From NCBI GenBank assembly GCA_944322745.1, contig CALUPV010000003.1:1-64000 (forward strand): DNA of 64,000 bases, given 5' to 3'. Each line of letters starts with the position of its first letter. Position 1 is the first letter of the stretch. Origin of the DNA: Candidatus Gastranaerophilales bacterium. Lineage in GTDB: Bacteria; Cyanobacteriota; Vampirovibrionia; Gastranaerophilales; Gastranaerophilaceae. Shown piece by piece: positions 49,038 through 57,048 of the stretch. Made by a program: the position numbers and the translations under genes. The notes beneath the pieces are model-generated. The model did no database searches. It was not told where the DNA came from and was given only the letters and a program-made list of their open reading frames with translations.

Positions 49038-49361
49038 ATGTATAATCGTTGGTACGATAAATATCCTGATTTAAAACAACTTCTACTATTATTAGAAACA
49101 GTAGATGAATATACTATAGATTTAATTTCTCAAGACTTTTTGCAAATTATATTAGCCAAATATAAAGATGAATTTGATATATCTATTAAAAATATGAATG
49201 ATAATCCGCCGCCAAGATATAGCAGATGGTATGATAATAATTATAATTTGCATACTTGTATTGAATTTATAAAAACATTGGAAGATAATGAAAAAACAGA
49301 ATTAATAAATTCTTTTATAATGTCACTTTTAAGCTTTATAACAAATGTAGATGATGAATAA
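49038..49361 (+). CDS. RWYD repeat hypothetical protein
   Basis: This 107-residue protein is made of two similar halves: YNRWYDKYPDLKQLLLLLE (about 2-20) and YSRWYDNNYNLHTCIEFIK (about 67-85), each followed by a helical stretch of about 25 residues ending in a hydrophobic F/L-rich patch. The RWYD motif recurs in small unannotated proteins of other bacteria, as far as I recall. It has an AGGTTAAAG site and lies between HIT and the SDR gene, overlapping the latter by 11 bp. Confidence 0.6.
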   Translation: MYNRWYDKYPDLKQLLLLLETVDEYTIDLISQDFLQIILAKYKDEFDISIKNMNDNPPPRYSRWYDNNYNLHTCIEFIKTLEDNEKTELINSFIMSLLSFITNVDDE

Positions 49362-50079
49362 AAAAAATATATTAATAACAGGCTCTTCACAAGGTATAGG
49401 ACTTTCTATTGCAAAACATTTTGCAAATGATTTTAATGTATATATTACGGGAAGATATAAAGAAAAACTTGAAAAATTATGTAATGAAAATAATTTCGCA
49501 GGTTATACCAATATTGATTTGTTTGAAGATAATGCAGCCGAAAAACTTTTTAACAGGTTAAATATAAATATTGATATTTTAATAAATAATGCAGGAGTTT
49601 ATTTTTATTCACCTATAGAAAAAATGTCTGATAAAGACATATTAAACTCTATAAAATTAAATTCAATTGCACCTTATAAACTTATAAAATTAGTGATTCC
49701 GTATATGAAAAAACAAAATTGGGGAAGAATTATAAATATAGGTTCAATATCAGGTGTTATGGGAGAAGCAAATGCCTCAATTTATTCAATGACAAAAGCT
49801 TCACTAATAGGATTAACAAAATCTTTAGCACTTGAAGTTGCTCAAAATAATATAACAGTTAATATAATTAATCCGGGCTGGGTTGATACAGAATTAATAA
49901 ATAATGAAAATTTAGAAGAAGATTTTTCTAAAAATGAAATAATAGAAACTATCCCCCAACGAAGATTTGTTACACCCGAAGAAATAGCAAATACTTGTGA
50001 ATTTTTAATATCCGATAAAGCAAAAACAATAACAGGTCAATCCATAAATATTTGTGCGGGATTATCTTTAGGTTTTTAA
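49351..50079 (+). CDS. Short-chain dehydrogenase/reductase
   Basis: The 242-residue SDR has the cofactor motif ITGSSQGIG near the start, INNAGV, the catalytic Ser-Tyr-Lys (GSISGV...YSMTKAS) and NPGWVDTEL. It resembles 3-oxoacyl-ACP reductases (FabG), but substrate cannot be assigned. The N-terminal MM gives two possible adjacent starts. It is convergent with the GT2 gene, the two stops adjoining. Confidence 0.85.
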   Translation: MMNKKNILITGSSQGIGLSIAKHFANDFNVYITGRYKEKLEKLCNENNFAGYTNIDLFEDNAAEKLFNRLNINIDILINNAGVYFYSPIEKMSDKDILNSIKLNSIAPYKLIKLVIPYMKKQNWGRIINIGSISGVMGEANASIYSMTKASLIGLTKSLALEVAQNNITVNIINPGWVDTELINNENLEEDFSKNEIIETIPQRRFVTPEEIANTCEFLISDKAKTITGQSINICAGLSLGF

Positions 50080-51156
50080 TTACTTTTTATAATCATACCA
50101 TTTTTCAAAAGTTGAAAGGAAAATTACAGCATAATTTTTCTTTCCGAATTCTATTCTAAAAATTTTATCGAAAAAGAAAAATAAAGGATAATATATGGAA
50201 AACGGCATTTTAGTAAATCTATCTATTAAAAATAATGTACGATTTCTGACAAATTCTTTATCTTCTTCTTTCATACCAAGATTTTTAAAATCATATTTCA
50301 TTCTATTGAAAAATTCACGTTTATAAGGTAGTTTTACTTTCATAAACCACCAATAAAGAGTTATAACCTTATAATCCCAATAATAATACTTCATTTCATC
50401 AAATAAATTTATTTTCTTCAAATTATCACCAATTGAATTAAATATATTAAAATAATCAAAGAAAATACGATTTCTTGAGCTGGTAACAGCATTTTTTCTG
50501 TTAATTCGATAATAAACCAAATCTTCTCTTAAAACAGACATTTTTTCGGCTTTGAATAAAGCATCATAAGCAAAAACATTATCTTCAAAAAAAGTACCAC
50601 CAGGAAATTTAACATCTTTTTTTATAAGAAAATCACGCTTATATATCTTATCCCAAGGAACACTGGTTTGCCAAAAAACACTGTATTTTATATCTCGCCA
50701 ATTAAAAGTTTTATTATCAAATTCTGTTGGAATTTGTTTTAATTTAGCATATACATGGTTTTTATCTATTTTGCCTGTTGCATCATCAAATTGATTCCAA
50801 GTACATAAAGTTATATCAGCACCTGTTTCAGTTATTTTATTATACATTTTCTCAATACAGGTTAAATCCATATAATCATCACCATCAATAAAGAAAATGT
50901 ATTCTCCACGAGCCATTTGAACGCCAAAATTTCTTGCAATACCTTGTTTTAAATTTTCTGTATTTTTATATATTACAAAACGTTCATCTTTTTTAGCATA
51001 TTCATTAACTATTTCAAGGGTTTTATCCGTTGATTTATTATCTACAACTATTATTTCAATATCTTTAAAAGTTTGATTTATAACACTATCTAATGTTTGT
51101 TTAATATACTTTTCTACATTATAAACAGCTAAAATAACACTAACTTTGACAGACAT
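50080..51156 (-). CDS. Family 2 glycosyltransferase
   Basis: The 358-residue protein has the GT-A start VSVILAVYNVEKYIKQTLDSVINQTFKDIEIIVVDNKSTDKT and the DxD-type IDGDDYMDL, characteristic of GT2. Further motifs EDNVFAYDAL and the aromatic C-terminal half are usual. It likely adds a sugar to a surface polysaccharide; donor and acceptor are unknown. Start is preceded by GAGGG. Confidence 0.9.
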   Translation of the reverse strand: MSVKVSVILAVYNVEKYIKQTLDSVINQTFKDIEIIVVDNKSTDKTLEIVNEYAKKDERFVIYKNTENLKQGIARNFGVQMARGEYIFFIDGDDYMDLTCIEKMYNKITETGADITLCTWNQFDDATGKIDKNHVYAKLKQIPTEFDNKTFNWRDIKYSVFWQTSVPWDKIYKRDFLIKKDVKFPGGTFFEDNVFAYDALFKAEKMSVLREDLVYYRINRKNAVTSSRNRIFFDYFNIFNSIGDNLKKINLFDEMKYYYWDYKVITLYWWFMKVKLPYKREFFNRMKYDFKNLGMKEEDKEFVRNRTLFLIDRFTKMPFSIYYPLFFFFDKIFRIEFGKKNYAVIFLSTFEKWYDYKK

Positions 51157-51214
51157 ATTTTACCCTCTATTTATAAAATTATTATAATATGTCTTTTTAT
51201 AATTTAATAGATTT

Positions 51215-51403
51215 TTAATATAAGACAGAAAATAAATTATTAGCAAAATTTTTCCAATTTAAAATTTTTGCAGTATTATAAGCATTTTTTTTTATTTCAT
51301 CTAAATTATTTTTTTTATTTATTACTTCTTTTAACTTATTGGCAAGTTCTATATAACTTTTAGAATTAAACTTATTTTGTTCTCGTACGAGAACATATTG
51401 TTC
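51215..51403 (-). pseudogene. C-terminal remnant of a glycosyltransferase (GT4-like)
   Basis: On the minus strand 62 codons stay open up to the stop at 51215-51217. They read like the end of a GT4 enzyme: an FNSKSYIELANKL helix, NNLDEIKKNAYNTAKILNW, and KNFANNLFSVLY at the end. No start, ribosome binding site or upstream part exists: the frame is closed by a stop just above 51403, next to the XRE gene and its operators. The gene seems to have been cut by whatever brought in or rearranged the regulator. The first operator overlaps its codons. Confidence 0.6.
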
Positions 51404-51416
51404 TTATATTAGAACA
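51378..51416. promoter_or_regulatory. Twin operators of the XRE regulator
   Basis: Two 18-bp inverted repeats with the same half-sites, TGTTCT-N6-AGAACA, lie at 51378-51395 (a perfect palindrome through the centre) and 51399-51416. Their centres are 21 bp apart, two helical turns, so bound dimers would lie on the same face. They end 12 bp before the XRE start codon, a position suited to autorepression. Confidence 0.75.
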
Positions 51417-51428
51417 ATAATTAAAAAT

Positions 51429-51713
51429 ATGCAAGAAACAAAAAAAGAACTATTAAAAATAACAGGTAATATAATAAAAAAGTATAGAGGAATTAAATCT
51501 ATATCATTACTATCTAATGAAATAGAATTGAGTAAATCTATATGGAGTGAAGTTGAAAAAGGAAACAAAGATATTCAACTAACAACATTATGGAGAATAT
51601 CTGAAGGATTAAATATAAAACCATCTGAATTAATAAAAGAAATAGAAAATATGTTAGGAAAAGATTTTTCTTTTTTAGAAAATAATAGTAATAGAAGTAA
51701 AAAACTAATATAA
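51429..51713 (+). CDS. XRE-family transcriptional regulator
   Basis: The 94-residue protein has an HTH_3/XRE domain (about 10-66): ITGNIIKKYRGIKSISLLSNEIELSKSIWSEVEKGNKDIQLTTLWRISEGLNIKPSEL. A short polar tail follows. It lies right after twin palindromic operators and thus probably represses itself. It is followed after 7 bp by a small gene of unknown function. Such small regulators occur in mobile elements and restriction or toxin modules, but no such partner is visible. Confidence 0.85.
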   Translation: MQETKKELLKITGNIIKKYRGIKSISLLSNEIELSKSIWSEVEKGNKDIQLTTLWRISEGLNIKPSELIKEIENMLGKDFSFLENNSNRSKKLI

Positions 51714-51720
51714 TATAAAA

Positions 51721-52020
51721 ATGATATTAAAAGAATTTTCAAAATACCTACAAGAAAATAAAGATAAAAATTCTGTTAATCTTTTAAATGAATGGATTAT
51801 AGAAAGATTAAAACGTCCATCGTTAGATAAAGTTGATAATATACTAAAAACAGAATTATATTTTGCTAAAAATAATAACGGAAAAACTTTAGTTATAGCA
51901 AAAAGCGAAACAGGAAGAACTTTAATTAATGCTTTATATAATTTTGCTTTGAGTTTTGAACAATATAAAATGGCAAAATTTTTACATGATAAAAAATCTA
52001 ATGATTTTAATAATAAATAA
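51721..52020 (+). CDS. Hypothetical protein downstream of XRE regulator
   Basis: This 99-residue protein is not one I recognise. It is highly charged and mostly helical, with an N-terminal amphipathic helix (ILKEFSKYLQENKDKN), a middle NNGKTLVIAKSETGRTLINALYNFAL with a possible beta turn, and a lysine/asparagine tail. It probably shares a transcript with the XRE gene (7 bp gap). No ribosome binding site is visible. Its role could be tied to the regulator, but nothing in the sequence shows a toxin or antitoxin fold. Confidence 0.55.
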   Translation: MILKEFSKYLQENKDKNSVNLLNEWIIERLKRPSLDKVDNILKTELYFAKNNNGKTLVIAKSETGRTLINALYNFALSFEQYKMAKFLHDKKSNDFNNK

Positions 52021-52085
52021 AAATATAAAGTTTTGAACAGTTAAAAAAATAAAACAAAATATTGAAAAATAAAATTTTAATTTTT

Positions 52086-52132
52086 AAAGCATGAAAAACA
52101 CTAATAAAATAGCATGTTTTCATGCTTTTTTT
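52086..52132 (+). terminator. Terminator after the XRE operon
   Basis: AAAGCATGAAAA (52086-52097) can pair with TTTTCATGCTTT (52117-52128). Within this is a smaller hairpin AGCATG-TTTT-CATGCT (52111-52126) followed by seven T residues. It separates the XRE unit from the candidate origin. Confidence 0.85.
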
Positions 52133-52354
52133 GTATAAAAAATTAACATTAATTTCAATAAAGAATATGTATAAAACCTGTAGAAAACTATTATATAAAA
52201 TTGTTTATAACTTTAATTTAAATTAAAAAATTTTAAAAAAATAAAAAAAATATAATTTATTGAACAAAAAATATACATCTTTTAAAAAATTTTCTACAAG
52301 TTTTATACAAGGCTAAAAACTAATAGTTACAATAATTTATAACATTTTTATACA
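52132..52354. other. Candidate chromosomal replication origin (oriC)
   Basis: Six copies of TTTT[A/C]TACA occur here. Three are in one orientation (52132-52140, 52168-52176, 52179-52187) and three in the other (52290-52298, 52301-52309, 52346-52354). The inner pairs have a 2-nt spacer and form a 20-bp inverted repeat matching at 19 positions. Between them lie 102 bp with only seven G/C bases, a possible unwinding element. The 9-mer differs from the cyanobacterial DnaA box TTTTCCACA by one base in its C form and two in its A form. The region adjoins dnaN, the usual origin marker in cyanobacteria. Confidence 0.7.
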
Positions 52355-52484
52355 ATATATAAAAAAGCTTATTACTACTTTTATTTTATTATATATAATT
52401 AAAATAGATATTAATAAAAAAATAAAAACATATAAAAAGAAAAAAGCAAATTTAAAAAAAGTTTAGCGTTTTTTATTTTTCTTA

Positions 52485-52490
52485 TATAAT
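52485..52490 (+). promoter_or_regulatory. dnaN promoter -10
   Basis: TATAAT lies 32 bp before the dnaN start with a TATAGAGG ribosome binding site in between. The -35 (TTTAGC, 17-bp spacer) is weak. Confidence 0.5.
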
Positions 52491-52522
52491 AATAAAGTGC
52501 ACAGTTTATATAGAGGATTATT

Positions 52523-53638
52523 ATGTTTTTTACAATTGATAAAGATTCTTTATTGAATAAATTAAAAATAGTAGAAAAAGTAACAGCTCAAAGGGGTAAT
52601 GTACAACCTGTATTAGCAAATGTATTGTTTGAAGCAGAAAATAATGTTCTTAATTTAAGTGCAACAGATTTAGAAATTTCAATAAAAGCAAAAACAACAG
52701 TTGCAGTAAAAAAGGAAGGTAAAATAACGCTTCCTGCAAAAAAATTACTTGAAATTGCTGCAAAGTTACCTGATAAACCAGTAGAATTTTCATTAAATGA
52801 AGATACAAATGTTGTAAATATAACTTGCGGAAATTCAAAATTTGAAATTATAGGTATTTCAGCTATGGAATTTCCTAGACTTGAAGATGAATTAACTGAT
52901 GGTACTGAAATTGAAATTGAATTAGAAACATTTTTAAAATCAATTAAAAATACAGTATATGCTGCGGCAAATTATGAAAATAGAAATGTAATATCAGGTG
53001 TTTTTTGTTTAATAAAAGGTAATAAGCTCGAAATGGCTGCTACTGACGGTAACAGATTAACAAGGATTATAGAAAATATAAAAAATAAAGATGATAAATC
53101 TGCAAAAATAGTTATTCCTTCAAAAACTTTAAATGAATTTGTAAGAGTTTGTTCTTTTATTTCTGAAGAAAAAGTTATTTTAATTGTTGATAGATCTAGA
53201 TTAACACTAAAAACAATGAGTTTTGCTATTAATTCAAGATTGATTGATGGTGAATATCCTCCATATGAACAATTAATTCCAAAATCAACTGCAAATAATT
53301 CAATAATAGCAAGAGATGATTTAATTTCTGCTTTAGACAGAGTATCAACAATGGTATATGACAGAACAAGTATTGTTAAATTCACTTTTAACAATAATAA
53401 ATTAGTATTAAAGGCTGAAACACCAAATTCAGGTACATCAGAAGATATTATAGATTGTGAATATTCAGGTGATGAACTTGCAATAGCTTTTAATTATAAA
53501 TATGTTTTGGATTCAGTTAAAACAATGGATTCAAAAAATGTGCAAGTAGGACTAAATGGAAGTTTATCCGCAACAGTTTTCAAACCTGAAAGTGAAGAAG
53601 ATTATATTTGTTTGATAATGCCTATACAAATAAGATAA
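52523..53638 (+). CDS. dnaN: DNA polymerase III beta subunit (sliding clamp)
   Basis: The clamp is 371 residues, three similar domains of about 120 residues, starting MFFTIDKDSLLNKLKIVEKVTAQRG, with IDGEYPPYEQLIPK in the middle and the C-terminal YICLIMPIQIR, the usual hydrophobic-pocket end. It lies right beside the candidate origin and heads rightward, co-directional with a fork leaving it. It is followed by thrB and pgk. Confidence 0.97.
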   Translation: MFFTIDKDSLLNKLKIVEKVTAQRGNVQPVLANVLFEAENNVLNLSATDLEISIKAKTTVAVKKEGKITLPAKKLLEIAAKLPDKPVEFSLNEDTNVVNITCGNSKFEIIGISAMEFPRLEDELTDGTEIEIELETFLKSIKNTVYAAANYENRNVISGVFCLIKGNKLEMAATDGNRLTRIIENIKNKDDKSAKIVIPSKTLNEFVRVCSFISEEKVILIVDRSRLTLKTMSFAINSRLIDGEYPPYEQLIPKSTANNSIIARDDLISALDRVSTMVYDRTSIVKFTFNNNKLVLKAETPNSGTSEDIIDCEYSGDELAIAFNYKYVLDSVKTMDSKNVQVGLNGSLSATVFKPESEEDYICLIMPIQIR

Positions 53639-53648
53639 AAGGTTTATT

Positions 53649-54575
53649 ATGAAAGTTACGGTTAAAGTTCCTGCTACAACAGCAAATTTAGGTCCTGGTT
53701 TTGATTGTTTAGGTTTGGCTCTTCCTATTTATAATGAAATAACTGTAGAAGAAACAGTTATGCCTGGTAGCGGAATTGAAATTAATATAATAGAAGATAG
53801 TGAAACTTATGATATTTTATCTATTCCAAAAGATGAAAATAATATAGTTTATAAAGCAATAGAACTTTTATATAATTTTGTAGGTCAAACTGTAAGTGAT
53901 ATAAAAATTACTATTAAGACAAATATACCTGTTACCCGTGGTTTAGGAAGCAGTGCATCTGTAATAGTAGGTGGCTTAATGGCAGCAAATAAATTATTAG
54001 GAAATCCGGCAGATGAAGCTGTAATATTATCAATAGCAACAGAAGTCGAAGGTCATCCTGATAATGTAGCTCCTGCTTTATTTGGAGGTTTTTGTTTATC
54101 TTCTTTTGAAGATGACGGAAGTGTCTTATGTTCAAAAATTTTATGGCCTGAAGATTGGAAATTAACTGTTTTAATTCCTGATTATGAATTAGATACAAAA
54201 ATAGCACGTTCAATATTACCTGAATCAATAAGTGTAAAAGATGCGGCATATAATATAAGAAAATGTTCAATGTTAATAGATGCTGTATACAGACAAGATG
54301 CAGAGTTAATGAAAAAATGTTTATATGATAAATTGCATCAACCATATAGAGAAAGACTTATAAAAGGTTTTAAAGAATTAAAAGAATTATTAGCAAATAA
54401 AGATGATATTTTGGGCTGTGTTATTTCTGGAGCAGGTCCTACTATTTTAGTTATTTCAAAAAATGATGGTTTTGAAAAAGTTGAAAATGAAGTTAAAAAA
54501 ATATTTGAAGATTTAAATGTAAATTGTGATATTAGAACATTCAATATAGAAAACGAAGGTACTAAGGTAATATAA
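53649..54575 (+). CDS. thrB: Homoserine kinase
   Basis: ThrB phosphorylates homoserine in threonine synthesis. The 308-residue GHMP kinase has VPATTANLGPGFDCLGLAL near the start, the ATP loop PVTRGLGSSASVIVGGLMAANKL and the C-terminal GAGPTILVISK. AAAGG lies before the ATG, 10 bp after dnaN, so it may share its transcript. The thrB-dnaN neighbourhood is also plausible in other lineages. Confidence 0.95.
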   Translation: MKVTVKVPATTANLGPGFDCLGLALPIYNEITVEETVMPGSGIEINIIEDSETYDILSIPKDENNIVYKAIELLYNFVGQTVSDIKITIKTNIPVTRGLGSSASVIVGGLMAANKLLGNPADEAVILSIATEVEGHPDNVAPALFGGFCLSSFEDDGSVLCSKILWPEDWKLTVLIPDYELDTKIARSILPESISVKDAAYNIRKCSMLIDAVYRQDAELMKKCLYDKLHQPYRERLIKGFKELKELLANKDDILGCVISGAGPTILVISKNDGFEKVENEVKKIFEDLNVNCDIRTFNIENEGTKVI

Positions 54576-54589
54576 AAGGAGAGGTAGAA

Positions 54590-55786
54590 ATGAAAAAATC
54601 TATTAAAGATTTAACAGACATTAAAGGAAAAAAAGCTCTTGTAAGAGTAGATATAAATGTTCCTTTGGATGCAGACAAAAATGTAACAGATGATACAAGA
54701 ATTCAAGCTATATTGCCAACTTTGAATTTATTAAAAGAAAAGGGTGCAAAAATTATATTAATGGCACATTTAGGCAGACCAAAAGGAGAAAAAAATCCTG
54801 AATTTACATTGGCTCCTGTTGCAAAATATATGTCTAAAGTTTTAGGCGAAGAAGTTATGTTTATTCCGGATGTTGCAGATGCTGAAAAAATGATTGCTAA
54901 TTTAAAAGACGGTCAAGTAGCATTATTGGAAAATATCAGATATTATAAAGCAGAAGAAGCAAAAGATGATGATATGACTTTTGCAAATGAATTAGCAAAA
55001 TTAGGTGATTTTTATGTAAATGATGCATTTGGTGCAGCACATAGAAATCATACTTCTACAGCAAAATTAGCAAAAGTATTAAAACCTGCTGTATCAGGTT
55101 TATTAATGGAAAAAGAATTAAGATGTTTATCTCAAGCATTAGATAATCCTACAAGACCATTTACAGCGGTAGTTGGCGGTGCAAAAGTTTCTTCTAAAAT
55201 TGGTGTTTTGGAAAATTTAATTGATAAAGTTGATAATTTGATTATCGGTGGCGGTATGGCTTATACTTTCGTAAAAGCTAACGGCGGAAAAATTGGTAAT
55301 TCTATTTGTGAAGATGATCAATTAGAAGTTGCTAAAGCAATTGAAGCAAAAGCTGCTGCAAAAGGTGTTAAATTAGTAATGGCAACAGATGTTTTAGTTA
55401 CAGATGATTTTTCTGGTAACGGAACTAATAAATTTGTAAAAATAAATGAAATTCCGGATGGATTTGAAGGTGTAGATGCAGGTCCTGATTCAAGAAAAGC
55501 ATTTGCAGATGTATTAAAATCGTCAAAAACTATTTTAATGAATGGTCCTGTTGGTGCATTTGAAAATCCAAAATTTGCAGAAGGTACAAAAGCCGTTTTA
55601 CAAGCTGTTGTTGATGCTACAAAAAATGGTGCAATATCAGTTATCGGTGGTGGTGATTCTGTATCAGCTGCTAAAAAATTCTTTAAAGCAGAAGATTTTA
55701 CACATGTTTCAACAGGCGGTGGTGCTTCATTAGAATTTATTGAAGGTAAAGTATTACCCGGTGTTGCTGCTTTAGATGATATGTAA
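54590..55786 (+). CDS. pgk: Phosphoglycerate kinase
   Basis: PGK makes ATP from 1,3-bisphosphoglycerate. The 398-residue protein has VRVDINVPLD, the substrate loop HLGRPKGEKNPEF, NDAFGAAHRNHTST and the nucleotide region GGGDSVSAAKKF...STGGGASLEFIEGKVLPGV. A strong AAAAGGAGAGG site precedes it. It is 14 bp after thrB and is followed by a terminator. Confidence 0.98.
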   Translation: MKKSIKDLTDIKGKKALVRVDINVPLDADKNVTDDTRIQAILPTLNLLKEKGAKIILMAHLGRPKGEKNPEFTLAPVAKYMSKVLGEEVMFIPDVADAEKMIANLKDGQVALLENIRYYKAEEAKDDDMTFANELAKLGDFYVNDAFGAAHRNHTSTAKLAKVLKPAVSGLLMEKELRCLSQALDNPTRPFTAVVGGAKVSSKIGVLENLIDKVDNLIIGGGMAYTFVKANGGKIGNSICEDDQLEVAKAIEAKAAAKGVKLVMATDVLVTDDFSGNGTNKFVKINEIPDGFEGVDAGPDSRKAFADVLKSSKTILMNGPVGAFENPKFAEGTKAVLQAVVDATKNGAISVIGGGDSVSAAKKFFKAEDFTHVSTGGGASLEFIEGKVLPGVAALDDM

Positions 55787-55812
55787 TTATATTTAATAAA
55801 CATAAATTACAC

Positions 55813-55842
55813 AAAAAGAAGACTTATTTAAGTCTTCTTTTT
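55813..55842 (+). terminator. Terminator after pgk
   Basis: A 14-bp perfect stem (AAAAAGAAGACTTA at 55813-55826, TAAGTCTTCTTTTT at 55829-55842) with a 2-nt loop overlaps the end of the convergent SGNH-like gene. It can act in both directions. Confidence 0.88.
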
Positions 55843-57039
55843 ATTCTTTGTAGTTATTAATTTTTCTAAGAATTCATATTCTTTTTTTGAATCATCAGAT
55901 AATGAATCTTTATAAATTTTCTTTTCATACAATAAATCTTCATCTTTTTGTGTATATGATAATTCTTTATAATATTTAAAACTTTTTTGGTTATCTCTTA
56001 TATATTCTTCTATTAATTTTTTTTCTTTTTTTATAATAAATTCAATATTATTTTTATTTAACAAAAAATATATATCATCATCTGTTTTTTCATCATTATA
56101 TATTATTCTAAATATTTTAGAACCAAAAATAATACTTGGATGACTTGAAGAAATGTATAATCCATCTTTATTTGTATATAAGTCGGATGATGTGTATTTG
56201 TTTACAAACGCAAAATCGTAAATTTTTTTATCTTCTGGTACTACTGAAACTAAAAATCTTCTAAAATTATCTATATTTTCCTGAGATTCTTTTAATAGAT
56301 CATATATTAATGACATAAAAATAGCATTATATGGAGGAATTATAAATATATAATCTAATTTTTTTTCTTCCAGCATTTTAATAATGCTTTCAATTTCTTT
56401 AAAATTTTTTTCTTCAAGTTTTTTTAATTTGTCAGTTGGATATTTATATTTATCTGCTTGCTTTGGATAATATTTAAAAATATATCTATCTATTTCTTCT
56501 TTATAAAAAATTTTGTTATACCAATATGATATATAATTTTTAATGAATAATAAGCTTTGTTTTGTTGCTTCAGTTGAGAAAAGAACTCTTTGATATTCTT
56601 TAAATGTAAAATTTGTTTTTTCAAATTTAGGTATTTCAACATTTATACCGTATATTGTGTTTATATAGCTTAGAACAATTATTACTTTTTTAGTTTCAGG
56701 ATGCAATTTTAAATAAGCATCTAAAAGTTCTTTGTATTGATTATAATTAATTTCTTGAACACCAATATTATTAAAATAATTTTGAAAATATTCATTAAAT
56801 AAACATCCTGTTTCTGAACCACCTACAATAACAGTATCAGATTTATCATTCTTATATCCTTTCATAATTATATATATCATTTCTCTTGGAATATTATTAA
56901 TTTGCATATAAGATTTATTACTAAATATTCTATAAGGATCAGTTTTGTAATTTATAAAACAAATACTAAATATAAAAACGAAAACAAAAACTATAAATAA
57001 TAAATTTTTTATAGTTTTGTTTGATTTATTTTTTTTCAT
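55828..57039 (-). CDS. AlgX/DltD-like SGNH protein of the MBOAT operon (second)
   Basis: The 403-residue protein has one N-terminal membrane segment (about 12-30) and the lead DPYRIF typical of SGNH-fold partners of MBOAT acyltransferases. Block I is VIVGGSE (Ser75). The expected late DxxHP is SSSHP with His300 and Ser297, so the Asp is not visible there. C-terminal residues about 320-400 are a charged helical tail. It is the last gene of the four-gene operon, 9 bp after the second MBOAT. Confidence 0.65.
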   Translation of the reverse strand: MKKNKSNKTIKNLLFIVFVFVFIFSICFINYKTDPYRIFSNKSYMQINNIPREMIYIIMKGYKNDKSDTVIVGGSETGCLFNEYFQNYFNNIGVQEINYNQYKELLDAYLKLHPETKKVIIVLSYINTIYGINVEIPKFEKTNFTFKEYQRVLFSTEATKQSLLFIKNYISYWYNKIFYKEEIDRYIFKYYPKQADKYKYPTDKLKKLEEKNFKEIESIIKMLEEKKLDYIFIIPPYNAIFMSLIYDLLKESQENIDNFRRFLVSVVPEDKKIYDFAFVNKYTSSDLYTNKDGLYISSSHPSIIFGSKIFRIIYNDEKTDDDIYFLLNKNNIEFIIKKEKKLIEEYIRDNQKSFKYYKELSYTQKDEDLLYEKKIYKDSLSDDSKKEYEFLEKLITTKNKKKT

Positions 57040-57048
57040 AATTATTCC

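Larger units (their letters stand above)
52021..52522. other. Intergenic region between XRE unit and dnaN
   Basis: About 500 bp without a gene. It holds the XRE terminator (52086-52132), the origin-like boxes and AT core (52132-52354), and the dnaN promoter (TATAAT at 52485-52490 with a weak TTTAGC at 52462-52467) followed by an AGAGG ribosome binding site. No RNA gene was seen. Confidence 0.8.

Noticed and set aside
51391-51404. LexA (SOS) box of the GAAC-N4-GTTC type between the two palindromes
   Set aside because: The spacing is GAAC-N5-GTTC and the halves belong to the two flanking palindromes, which fit an XRE operator better.
52200-52290. A/T runs as microsatellite or recombination repeat
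   Set aside because: The stretch has no regular unit and is better explained as the unwinding core between the inverted DnaA-box groups.
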